Below are positions 46,199-57,075 of a DNA stretch of 64,000 bases, one piece after another. The notes beneath the pieces were generated by a model. That model was not told the DNA's origin, ran no database searches, and was given only the letters and a program-made list of their open reading frames with translations. The translations under genes were made by a program, and so were the position numbers. Every line of letters starts with the position of its first letter. Within the stretch, counting starts at the first letter, position 1. Source of the DNA: Diospyros lotus (taxonomy: Eukaryota; Streptophyta; Magnoliopsida; Ericales; Ebenaceae); contig NC_068350.1 in the NCBI RefSeq assembly GCF_014633365.1, positions 35,455,119 through 35,519,118 on the forward strand, in the 5' to 3' direction.

Positions 46199-49125
46199 TG
46201 TAAGCACCCCCGCCCGGATATCCCCAACCACTAGGACTACCCGAACGGGAGCGCCTATAGGAGGAGAAAAAGAATGAACACATGACAAAGACCACCCTGG
46301 CATGTATACACAAGAATTAAAACAACGGAAGCGAAAGCTATATACATGCATGCACTACAGGAACACCGCTAGCACAACGGTCACAAGATAATTGAATGAA
46401 TTCAGAGTCCTGTGTCGACATACATAAGACATGAGGAAAGACCTGGCACAATAAAAATAATAGAGTAAATCCTATTGAACTATCAGAGTTGATCGGGACT
46501 GCTTGTACACCATACCGACTCTGCCGCTAAAAGCTGACTCCCTTGCCATGACCCACGCTGCCACTACTTGGAATGATGGAAAGTAAAGTGAGTCGAGAGA
46601 CTCAGCAAGCATAAGAAAAGAAAGGCTGAAGGCTGATCATATCCAATAGACTCTCCCCAGGATACCAACCCCCAAGCACACACAAGCCATGAGACGCTAC
46701 CACGCAATAGTATAGCATAATAAAAGCACATACCGGTCCTTGGGGCCCACACAAGACACATGGCACCCAAGTCTCATACCAACCTGACGTTGCCCGGAAA
46801 GGCAACAAGTATCTCCAACAAACCTACGCGCGCTGTCCCGGGTCAGTGCTCCCGTCACCCGTGTGTCCGTGTCGGTACTCCCGACACCCGAGCTATAGGC
46901 TCCCTTGGAACGGTTCTCCCGTTCAAGAACTAATAACTACTAGTAACCATTCAATGCACATAAAAATGCAATGGCGTAGTGAGTATCAACGTGATACACT
47001 GGCGCTCATACATCCAGGCATCAGGCCATGCTTCGCCCACATAGTAAACCACACGCGATGCATATGCCTGTGCTGGATGCAACCTAACCAAGCTAGAATG
47101 TTCGTGTCCAAGCATACTCAATAAATGAATATCCCAACATGCATCCTGTACCCATGTACATATCAAATCATGAACAGTAATACAATGTAATTAGTCATGC
47201 AGTAAATCACATACTGACAGAGCTAGTCAGCAGTGCCTGGCACCGGTCAATGGCCAGTGACAGGAGTGTCCACCCGACAGTCCACTTCAGGGCCGTACAA
47301 TAGTCTACCCCAACGTCACCAAACAACAGACCCCTGCCCCACGTCTTGATAGCTCTAACCGAACCATAAATAAATCTAAGAAAATCATAAATAAACCCGC
47401 ACGTCTAGGAATCTAATCCCCAAGTTGGGTTCGGCATCATTCCGAAAGGAATGGGGGTGATACAAACCCCCGTAGGCACACAACAAATAAAACTCTAGAA
47501 GTCCCGGATTTAATTTAAATTAAAAAAATGAATAATAATTCAATAAATAATGCTAGGCGCCGAATTAGAATAAGGGAAGGGATAAAATACTAGAAATCAT
47601 AGGGTCTTTCACGGGATTTAAAGATCATGAGGAGAGGGTTAGGAGCTTGCCTTTACACGGCCGTTTCTTGCATTTCTTGCACTCCCACTACAAAATAAAG
47701 CGTTTCCTGATAATTAATGAAATCATAAGTCCCAATTATATATTATCAATAAACATATACTCCACTTATATATATTATTAAAGCCATTCTCTTACATCCA
47801 CGACAACCCACAACTCACTGCTACCTCATCCATAATATATTTATATACATATATAACGTTCCTTTGCTTATCACCTCATCAAGCCCAATTCAATTACTTC
47901 CCACACTCCACAACTAAATGGACACTAAAACTCACACCTCCACATATATATATACTTACACACAGTGACCAACTCACACACAGTGCTATTCACCCACCTG
48001 ATCACTGCGTTTATATATATATATATATATCAGCACACTCTCACAGCAACACACCCACTCTCACAGACAAAATATTATACACTCTCACGCACAAAGTGAG
48101 ACCACTCCATGCACACAGCGCACCAGTGTATATATATACTTGCACACCAAACTTAATCACCCAAACTTAATAAAATCAAACTTATAATTAAATTCTAACA
48201 GTACAAAATTATTAATACATAATTATTTACTTACCCGACTAATTAAACCGCAATAAAACTTGAATTACTGCTCAGTTTCTCCCAATTTCCTCACCATTTC
48301 CAGCCTCAACGCGCCATTTTCTTCTTCCAAAAGCTCCCTACTCGCTCACTCTTTTCTTCCAACTTAAGCTTCAATTGAAGCATTAAATAGCCATCTAATC
48401 CCATAAAAGGGCAAAATACATGGCCAAATTGGCCTTAATTTTCATGAAAAACAGAGGAGGCGTGAAGCTGCAGCACGGACGCGCCAGCGTGCACCACGTG
48501 GCCGCGCAAAGGGGCTAGCACTGGCGCCCCAAAACGGCGCCATTTTGGGCGCCCCCTGCTGCCAAAATTAAATTCCTTCTCCCCCCAGCCGCGCGCGCCT
48601 GCCTCCGCTCGATCCTGCAATCGCCTCTCACTCCTCGCGCGCACCAACCACTTGATCCAGCCATTTCTTCTTTACATTTATACACAACTTATTAGATTTA
48701 AAATAAACTATAGCCACTTCCGCAAATTGCATTTAAACATCCACAACTTCCATTAATTACCCACATGCCCAACTTACATTTCTTCTTATTCCACTAACGC
48801 CCAAAGTTTTCGAAAATTTCCCAAAATTAATTTATTTTATTCTTTCATTAATTTCATATATATCCCCAAATAATTTAATTAATTTCTCTCAATTTCCTAT
48901 TTCCTCAAAACAACATAATTTATTACTTTTCCTTAACTCTCCAAATAATTTAATTTTTCCTTTAAACTCCAAAACAAATAATTATTTCCTTGAAATAATA
49001 AATACTCAATAATCACCGAAATAAAAATTAAATCAATATTTCATTTAAACCCACAAATATTTGCTAATCTCCAAAAACACAATAATTAATAATTATTAAT
49101 CATTTTCAAATTTCGGGATATTACA
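46199..49125 (-). mobile_element. Tekay-type solo LTR (-), nested in the same family
   Basis: 2927 bp, starting TGTAAGCACCCCCGCC and ending TTTCGGGATATTACA, with a perfect TSD TGCCC (46194-46198 and 49126-49130). Its minus-strand start TGTAATATCCCGAAATTTG and end GGGGTGCTTACA correspond to the ends of the host LTR. The 'gagtcgagagactcagcaagc' block confirms the minus orientation. Open frames at 46564-47166 and 48435-48647 are non-coding LTR sequence. Confidence 0.9.
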
Positions 49126-50416
49126 TGCCCCCTGCTCTTGTCCGCTACAACCACTATTATCTCTAATTTTAATGCAATTTTATGGGAATTTGGGGGAATA
49201 AAATGAATGATGATGTTCTCTAATAAGGGGGCCTTGCAGAGAATAAATTGAGGGGCTTTGCAGAGAATTAAATGATGAATGTTTGCAGAGAATAATTGAG
49301 TGGAGTCTGCATTGAATTGGGGGTAACAATTAGAGTATAAATAGGGAGTAAGGGTGTTGAGTTGGAGGCATGAAATGATTGGAGGCATGAAATGAAGCAG
49401 TGGTCGTGAATTGGAGAAGGAATGGTGGCAGTAAGGTATGGTCAATATTAATTTATCATTAATTAAGTTGTGAAGTTAATAATGTTGGGAATTAGTGAAG
49501 GTAGTGTATTAGCTAAACTAACGACTTAACTAGTGGAAATTCATTGGAAGATTTTAGTAGAATTGTTACCATGGATCTATTTAATTAATTTGGTTATTTA
49601 TGATTTCATAGGAAATTTTGAGAGTGTCGACATTACGCTATTGAGTTATCGACAGTTTGAAGTAGAAAATCTACTTAAACTAGTTATTTAGTAGGCTAGT
49701 TTAGTAGATAAATAATTAGAAGTATGATATGTTTTATTATAAATTTTATGCGGTTAAGTCTAGTTATTTTAAAGTCACAATCTCATTATTTTTCAACAAG
49801 AGTTTGATAAAGATGAGAATCAGTTATTTAAAGGCAAGTTCTTCTTTCTCTTTGTTTCAATTAAGAGGCAAGATCTCAATTTTCTTATTAATATGCAAGT
49901 TCAGTTTCTCCCTTTTCTCAAGTTCATGTTTGCAAGTTCTTCTCCTATTTTACAAGTTTAGCTCCTCTTTGCTCAAGTTATTGTTAAATTACAAATTTTA
50001 TTCTCTATTTCTTGCTATTGTAAGATCCTACCTCTTAATTTTCTAAATTGCAAGTTATTTTCCTATTTTACAAGTTATTTCCCCTTTTATTAGTAAATTA
50101 TCTCATGGTCCTCATTTATACCTCTTGAGTCTCAAATAGGATTTTGTATCACCCTATCTTTCCTTGGGAATGATGCTTTATTGTGGACATGCAAGGTTTG
50201 ATGTTGTCTTGCATGAATGTTACTCTACTGTGCATATTGCTTCGTTAATTGCATGTCGATTATATATGAGAAGTTATTACGAATATGGATGTTATGGTAA
50301 CGCATGAAGCATGTACATGAAAATGGTTTTTTTTTTTAAATATGTAAAGGTCTCATGATGCGCATAGTGGACGAGTCCGCAAGATATATCCTCAGAAAAA
50401 GTGTTAAGCTCAAAGT

Positions 50417-50512
50417 TGGACTTCGGTCCCAAGTTTATGTTATGGACTTCGGTCCCAAGTTTATGATATGGACTTCGGTTCCATGGTTTTGGACTTTGGT
50501 CCCATGATTATG
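50417..50512. repeat. Tandem repeat GGACTTCGGTCCCAAGTTTATGAT
   Basis: Four copies of a roughly 22-28 bp unit, the first two nearly perfect, in the 3' half of the Tekay LTR. Confidence 0.85.
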
Positions 50513-52554
50513 GTTCTAAAAGATTGTATTTGAGAATGGATGCATGTTTCATCATTTTATCATGTGAAAGTACCTTAAATGGCATTCATGTCTCTTTTGC
50601 TTCTTGATATCCATGACTCTTATGCTCGCTTTCTTTCAGTTATACTTGCTGGGCCTTGTAACTCATGTTTGTTTGCATCATTCCAGATAAGGGTAAGGCT
50701 AAAGTAGAGAGCGAGCTAGGTGAATCAGGATCCATGGGGTAGCGGTGTGTACAGAGCCGTCTCAACCAAAGGTCCCTAGGGGTATTTTGGGGTGCGTAAA
50801 AATTAAGTCATGCTTGTTTATGTTTCAGGTTGTACCCCGAGGGGATATGGTGGGTTTATGAACCCTGATGTGGTGTGTAATATTGAGTTACTTTTGTTTT
50901 TGTGAGCATGTGGACACCATTGTGTTTGTCTATGAGTAAGAATGTATGAGTGTGGCTTGCATTATCAATGAGGGTGTGTAATGTTTTAATGGGTTTTGGC
51001 TTTTATGTCATCTTGTTGTGGGTCCCTAGTTAGGGGCGCTTACACTTCTTCTTGTAGAATTTTCTCCCCTCTCTCAAGAACAAGCTCCTCACCTTAGAAT
51101 CCTTAAAGCCTCAAACTCCCTTGGAATGATTTGAGAACAACTCATGGTCCTTATTTATAGATTTCTTGGACACATGACGCTACTTGTCCCTTGATAAGCT
51201 TTGGACTCCAAAGACTCAAAACTAGAATTGAATGTTGTTTGAAATTCAAAGCCATATTGGATTGAGTTTTGAAATCCACCGATCACATGACGCCACTTGT
51301 CCCTTGATAAGCTTTGTACTCCAAAGTCTCAAAACTAGAATTGAATGTTGTTTGAAATCCAAAACCATATTGGATTGAGTTTTGAAATCCAAAACTAATA
51401 CCCCACGCTTCTGCCAAATGCCATTTTAGCCCTTATTTCAAGTCCTCAAGCTTTGATATTTTACCATATAAACTCCTAATTTAATCCTTATTTCATTTGG
51501 GTAATTCTTTAATTATAATTACACCCTCAAACATCAAATTAATTCTCATTGAGATATTTAAAATCCAAAATTAATAACTCCAAACTTACTCGATAAGGAC
51601 GAAAAATCTCTGCGCACTCTCAAGACCTTTGTTTCATCCCGAAACCACGCGCAGGGTTGATCGTTATGAAAAATCGGAGCCTCCTTAGGGTTCCATTGAC
51701 TTCCCGGAAGCCCCCTATAATGATTCGATTTTTCTGCTTGAATTGAAACTCTATTTTAGTTGTACCAAAAATCGTCTCAATTCAGATTTCTTTTCATACC
51801 ATAAATCCTATATCGGGATGCACGTTAAGACCATATCTGTTTTCTTAGGCAATTACACTCTGGGGCATTTCCCTACAGTCGATTCGGTACTTATAACTAT
51901 AAGAAATTATATTTAAGTCCTTAATCTTTTGATAATTTTACTATGGTCCACGTTAAAATTATACTTGAGCTCTTTAGACAATTTGGAATATTACACCCCG
52001 CCCTCCCCTCATGCGCGCCATGTGGCCATGCCTCTGCTCACCGTGTGGCAGCACTGGATATTACTCCCAACTATTATCTCAAGCTCTTTACCAAATTCGA
52101 ACCCCCAACCTCTCATTACCAAATTCCGCGGGCAAGCCCGCCGATCTGGAAACCTCATTGTTTATTGATGTGTATAAATATATTTATAGTATTCTCTTTC
52201 AAATTTTTCAGAATTATATTTACACTCCAAAAATTGTATAACTTATTTAATGATATTAATTTTAATATTAACGTTAGTAGAGGGAAATGAATATTATTAT
52301 TATTTTATTTCGTTATTAATTCAAATAAAAGTTTATAAATTATTATATTAACAGTGAAAAATTATGTTCTTACTTTGATTTTAATTTGTAATATGTTTAA
52401 CAAATTATTAGTTTAATTTTTACTAATATTAATGTTAGTAAAAATTATTATGATATGCTTAAATTTTATTTTCAGTTATTTTAGAGTATCATAAAAGTTC
52501 TATTTATATTTCTTTAAATAATTTAAATTTAAAATTTCTTAAATAATTTATTTT

Positions 52555-53420
52555 TTTTAATTATTTAACAAAGAAATATTCTGTCGCTAAATAATTTTAA
52601 CTTTTAATTATTTTTTAAAATTAATTATGTTAAATTTTATATTTTTTATTTAATTTTTTTTTATTTTTAGCGATGAGGTGACCCCATCGCTAAATTTTAA
52701 AATTTTCTTTATTTATTTTTTATTTTTTATTTTTTAACAACAGGTGTGACCCGTCACTAAATTTTAATTTTTTATTTAATTTATTTTTAAATTTTTAGCG
52801 ATGGGGATCACACCCGTCATTAAATTTTACATTGTTTTATTTTTTTATTGATGGGTATGACCCCGTCGCTAAATTTTAATTTTTTATTTAATTTTTTAAA
52901 AATTTTTAGCAACAGGGTCACACTTATCGCTAAATTTTAATTTTTTATTTAATTTATTTCTTAGCGACGGGTGTTTCCCCGTCACTAAATTTTATATTAT
53001 TTATTTTTTTATTTTTATTTTTTAGCTTCAAGGTGACCCCATTGCTAAATTTTTAATTTTTTTTTAATTTTTTAGCGACGAGTGTGACCTTATCGCTAAA
53101 GTTTACATTTTTCATTTAATTTTTGATTTTTTAGCGATGGGGTCACCCCTGTTGCTAAATTTTAATTTTTTATTTAATTTTTATTTTTATCTTTTAGCAA
53201 CAGGGTGATCTCGTCACTAAATTTTATATTTTTTATTTTTTATTTTTATTTTTTGGTGATAGGTATGACCCGTCATTAAATTTTAATTTTTTATTCAATT
53301 TTTTTATTTTTTAGCGACTGAATTTCTGTCGCTAAATTTAGTGACGGGTTTTTCGTTGCTAAATTAAAAAAAATATATATTTAAAAAATTAGTGACGGAA
53401 TAATTCCGCCACTAAAATTT
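52555..53420. repeat. CACTA-type subterminal repeat array, TTAGCGACGGG..CCCGTCGCTAAA
   Basis: About ten to twelve units of 60-90 bp. Each has a GC-containing inverted pair (TTTAGCGAYGGG and CCYRTCGCTAAATTTT) separated by a few bases, embedded in T/A runs. In CACTA elements such subterminal motifs bind the element's own proteins. The last unit before the end is GACGGAATAATTCCGCC. Confidence 0.8.
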
Positions 53421-53434
53421 TTTTTTCTTGTAGT

Positions 53435-53659
53435 CTTATATGTTTTAGTTTTGAAAAGATTTGACATGCCTAATTGCAAACCTATTTCGTTACCACTTGC
53501 AAATCATTTTATTTTTTTTAAAGATCAATCTCCTACTAATGAAGAAGAAGAGGAATATATAAGTAGAATTCCATATTCTAATGCTATTGTATCTGTGATG
53601 TACTTAATGGTTTATGCTAGACCAGACCTAACTCATATTGTTAACACTCTCAGTAGGTT
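53435..53659 (+). pseudogene. Copia reverse transcriptase C-terminal part
   Basis: Uninterrupted frame: KRFDMPNCKPISLPLANHF, then EEEYISRIPYSNAIVSVMYL and YARPDLTHIVNTLSRF. This is the region after the YVDD box leading into RNase H in Ty1/copia pol. It is cut at the codons for RF by the Tekay LTR, and AGGTT is repeated on both sides. It continues at 56251. Confidence 0.9.
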
Positions 53660-56250
53660 TGTAATACCCCATGTTCGTATAAGGTTGCTATGTAATTTCG
53701 ATGAGTTTAGAATACCGAAAAATTAGTTTGATAGTAGTTATAAGTACAGAATTAACTGTAGGGAATGCCTCGGAGTAAAATTGTCTAAGGAAAATGATAT
53801 CGTTTCGATGAGCGTTCTGAGATAAGAGTTATGGTATTGAAAGAAATCAAATCGAGAACGATTTTCAATACAGCTAAAATGCAGCTGCCATTTAGGTTGC
53901 AAAACCGAATCATTGTAGGGGACTCCCAAAAAATCAATCAAAACCTAGGAGGACTCCGATTTTGCGTAATGAGCAACCCTTCAGTGGTTTCGAGTTGAAA
54001 CAAAGGTCCTGAGAGGAGGCAAAGGCGAACTCATCTATATCAAGTAAAATTTAAGTTATTAATTATGGATTTTCAGTATTAAAATGCAAATTTAATCGAT
54101 GTTTGAGGGCATGGTTGCAATGACAAAATTACCCAAGTGATATTATTATAAAATTGAGGTTTAATGTGTAAATTCTCTTAATTTAAAGTGTATTATATAA
54201 TTATATATATGTACTTATATGTATGTGTGGCTGTGTGTGTGTGATGGCCGTTCTACGAAGCTTCATGGCCAAGGATTTTCTGCAAGATTCAGCCATGCTT
54301 CTGCATCCGAGATTTGCGCAAGATTGGGAGTAAGAATATGGTCAAATTTAGATTGCGTGTGATATATAATTTATACATTCATATATATATATATATATAT
54401 GTAATTGAATGGAGTAGTGGCCAAGGCAGTGGAGGCTATAAATTGGCAATGGCTTTGGCCGATTGAGAGGTATCGAAGCAACGAGAGAGAGAGAGAGAGA
54501 GAGAGGTCGATCGATGGTTGTTGCAGCAGCGACCGGCGGCCATGGTCGCAAGCTCGAGCACGCACAAAACCAGGCCAACGAGCAGAGCAGCAGCAATGGA
54601 GGCGCGGTGATGGCTGCAAATGCGTGGTGTCGGCGCGGAGGCGACCCGAGGCTAGAGAGGCAACAGTTGAGGCTTTCGGAGGTGACCTAGGATGGTCGGT
54701 TTCGGCCATGGCAACTGCGGCCAACGGTAGTGGGCAGAGAGCATGGGCAACCACGGCGGAGGTTGCCAAGGTTGGGGTTGGTGTGGTCGGTGGCGAAGGC
54801 ACACGGTGGCGCTGGTAGCGGCTTGTGGTGCACTGTGTGCACGAGAGTTGCAGGGGGGTGCAGGAGAGAAGAAGAAGAAGGAGGAGGAGAATGGAGGAAG
54901 AAGAGAAGAAAAAAAAAAGAAAAAGAAAGGAAAAGAAATAAAAAAAAATGGAAAACAATTCTTGAAAAATCCCCAAAAAAATGGATATTTATTAATATTT
55001 CAGAGATTTTGGGAAAGAAAATGGTTCAAGCACGCGTTCGGGAATATGGCACGCATACCGAGGAAGCTTGAGAGGCTAAGTCAAGGTGAGTAAATTTTTT
55101 AAAAAAATTCCAAAAATTTAAGAATATTATTTTATAAATTTTCATAGTGAAATATTTGAGAAAATATTGGAGAAATATTTAGTTTGGATTTATTAAGGAA
55201 AAATAGGAAGAAATGGAGAAAAAAATAAAGAAAATGCAAGAAATTATGGAAAAATAGGTTTTTATGTTTATTTAAATAAATGTGATGATTAGGATGTTTT
55301 GAGCCTAAAGTTGAAGTGACTTGTGCAAATTTTGAGATTGGCACGTAAATCGAGGTGATGCACGTATTTCGAGGCAATGCGCAAATATCGAGGTAGCTCG
55401 ATAAACTTGAGAAGGTAAGTGGTACTTCCCAACTGGATTTAGTTTTATGGAAAATGTTTGGTGATTTATGTTTAAAAAACCCGATTCTCGGGAATGCTTT
55501 CATCATATTAACATGCTCTGATATGTATCCATCATGTAGACTATATACATGACATGCTATGAAATGCATATGTACATGTTGATATCATTGATCATGCACA
55601 TTGTGGCCATAAGGAGTACAAACTGGCACTGCTGCTTTACCAAGGGTGCACCCATACACCCCGGCTTCAAAAGAGATGGCCGCAAAAATGGTGAGTAGCA
55701 TGAAGGGTGCAGTTGACCCTTACAATGAGTGAGACATTGCATTCATGTACGAAAAATATTTTTTGTACCCTTACTTAGATGATTCATCATCTAACTTGGG
55801 CTTTGCCCCTGGAATATTCAAACGTTCCAAATAGAGATTGTAGCAGATACGAGGATGAATGGGGCATGAAATGACACTTAACAAAGTGCATGATGAATGA
55901 AATGTATATAATATAGCACATGTATTTAAGTTCTGCTACTTTGAATTCTGGACGTTTTGAAAGCATGAGGATGTATAACCCTATTTAAGGTTAATGATAG
56001 TTGAGAACTTATGTTTGTATTAAGTTATGTTGAGGAACGATGATATAAGAATTGATTTATGATTAATGTTAAGGTATCAAGTTCGACCCTTGCTTCTGCA
56101 TTTGATGTGTATAATGATTCTCTTTCGAGAAAAATGATTGGAAGTTCTGGGGCAGATTCGAGGTATGATTTAGCTTTAAGTTTGAAAGAAAAAATTTATT
56201 GTCGCACAATTATCCTAAGTTATAATGCGCCCGAGAAACGAGGCGTTACA
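53660..56250 (+). mobile_element. Tekay-type solo LTR (+) inside copia pol
   Basis: 2591 bp, TGTAATACCCCATG to ACGAGGCGTTACA, with a perfect TSD AGGTT (53655-53659 and 56251-56255). A TATA-like GCTATAAATTGG lies at about 54434, followed by a (GA)n run (54481-54505) and a GC-rich, then A-rich transcribed region. Open frames at 54348-55093 on both strands are low-complexity (Arg, Glu, Ala) and overlap each other; I do not take them as genes. Confidence 0.9.
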
Positions 56251-56320
56251 AGGTTTATAATAAATCTTGGTCCCAATCATTGGGAAGCTTTCAAATGGCT
56301 GCTTAAATATCTGAGAGGTA
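56251..56320 (+). pseudogene. Copia pol fragment continuing after the Tekay LTR
   Basis: Frame reads RFIINLGPNHWEAFKWLLKY, then LRGT, the typical end of copia reverse transcriptase before RNase H. It is cut at 56320 by the CACTA terminus. With the pieces at 42347 and 53435 it is the same interrupted gene. Confidence 0.9.
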
Positions 56321-56580
56321 CACTATAGGAAAAAGGGTCATTGGAGGCGAAGTTTTCCTGGCGATTTTAATAACCGTCGGGAAAACACCATAATTACCGA
56401 CGATTTTTTGAACCGCCAGTGATGGGTCAAAATGACCGGCGGTTTTAAAACCGCCGGTAATGGGATACACATCTCCGGCGGTTTTTTAAAAACCACCAGT
56501 GATTTTTAAGCATAATCGGCGGTTTTATCAAACCGCCGGTTGTGTTTACCCATCCTCGGCGGTTTTAAAACTGCCGGGGA
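56321..56580 (+). repeat. CACTA terminus and CGGCGGTTTTAAAACCGCCG subterminal repeats
   Basis: After CACTATAGGAAAAAGG come about eight half or whole palindromic units of the type GGCGGTTTT..AAAACCGCCGG (for example about 56429-56459 and 56515-56540), with variants ACCGTCGG and CCGCCAGTGATG. These are the expected binding sites for the transposition proteins in the terminal 250 bp. Confidence 0.9.
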
Positions 56581-56586
56581 TAGGAT

Positions 56587-56594
56587 TATATAAG
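56587..56594 (+). promoter_or_regulatory. TATA box of the CACTA transposase gene
   Basis: TATATAAG sits immediately downstream of the subterminal repeats and upstream of a C/T-rich leader. Transcription is expected to start about 30 bases further on. Overlap with the subterminal repeat region suggests that transposition proteins binding there could affect this promoter; that is an inference from En/Spm biology. Confidence 0.7.
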
Positions 56595-56734
56595 CCCCCC
56601 CGCGCACCCAGCCCAATTCTCCCCCGCGCACCCGGCCCAATTCAATCTCTTCCAAAATCCCCCCCTGCAAACCCTAACATTCTCTAGCTCGCGCCTCGTT
56701 GCCTCCCTTGATCGCTAGCCTCACCTCGCCTCGC

Positions 56735-56985
56735 CCTCCCTCGCTCACTCTCACTCGCTCTCGCTCTCGCCCTCCCTCGCTCACTGTCACTCGCTCTCGC
56801 CCTCGCTCTCGCCCTCGCCCTCGCCCTCCCTCGCTCACTGTCACTCACTCTTGCCCTCCCTCGCTCACTGTCACTCGCTCTCGCCCGCTGCCTCGCCCTC
56901 CCTCGCTCACTCTCACTCGCTCTCGCCCTCGACCTCGCCCTCCCTCGCTCACTCTCACTCGCTCTCGCCCTCCCTCGCTCACTGA
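56735..56985. repeat. C/T-rich tandem repeat in the transposase leader
   Basis: Seven or so copies of a variable unit built from CGCCCTCCCTCGCTCACTGTCACTCGCTCT. It creates long open frames on both strands (Pro/Ser/Arg on + and Arg/Ala/Ser on -), which are artefacts of the repeat. Confidence 0.9.
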
Positions 56986-57075
56986 TCAGTCGCACATGCA
57001 ACCAGAGAAGTGTTGATTGGAATTGGGGTAAATTACAGTTCGATCGCTCCGCGATAATTGTTCTTCCTTGATCAG

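Larger units (their letters stand above)
45499..51044 (+). mobile_element. Tekay-type solo LTR (+), split by a reversed LTR of its own family
   Basis: The ends are TGTAACATCTCGAAATTTG and GGGGCGCTTACA, with a perfect TSD CTTCT (45494-45498 and 51045-51049). Its own sequence is about 2.61 kb. A TATA-like GTATAAATAGG lies at about 49335. It has an imperfect (CAAGTTCTTCTC) region at about 49830-50080, a GGACTTCGGTCCC tandem repeat, and the 'acttgctgggccttgtaactcatg' 3' block. No gene is seen. Confidence 0.9.
42539..51995 (-). mobile_element. Tekay-type solo LTR (-), carrying three nested LTRs
   Basis: The ends are TGTAACTCCCCATT and GGAATATTACA; the flanks CTCCG (42534-42538) and CCCCG (51996-52000) are a one-mismatch TSD. 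Its own segments (42539-43844, 45361-45498 and 51050-51995) total about 2.4 kb. A minus-strand TATA-like TCTATAAATAAG lies near 51160. The block 'gatgatgaatcatctaagtaagggta' (about 42972) is shared with the LTRs at 1132 and 53660. Confidence 0.8.
42454..53434. mobile_element. CACTA-like non-autonomous element with nested LTRs
   Basis: The right end reads CTTGTAGT (53427-53434), the complement of the ACTACAAG terminus common to CACTA elements, preceded by subterminal repeats of the GCGACGG/CCGTCGC type. The left end (about 42454) has ACAACCCCGTCGCTGATTAG and similar GTCGCTAAAT repeats but no full CACTACAAG terminus. Its own sequence is 42454-42538 and 52001-53434; the rest is the nested LTR stack. 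No transposase is visible. About 110 codons of copia expected between its two flanks are missing, so insertion was accompanied or followed by a deletion. Confidence 0.6.

Noticed and set aside
54348..55093. Several overlapping open frames (up to 201 codons) on both strands
   Set aside because: They lie in the GC-rich and GA-repeat part of a Tekay solo LTR with a clear TSD, and have low-complexity composition and no recognisable domain.
56684..57016. Long open frames on both strands with Arg/Ala/Ser/Glu or Pro/Ser/Arg repeats
   Set aside because: Both are produced by the C/T-rich tandem repeat in the CACTA leader; two overlapping opposite frames of pure repeat are not evidence for genes.
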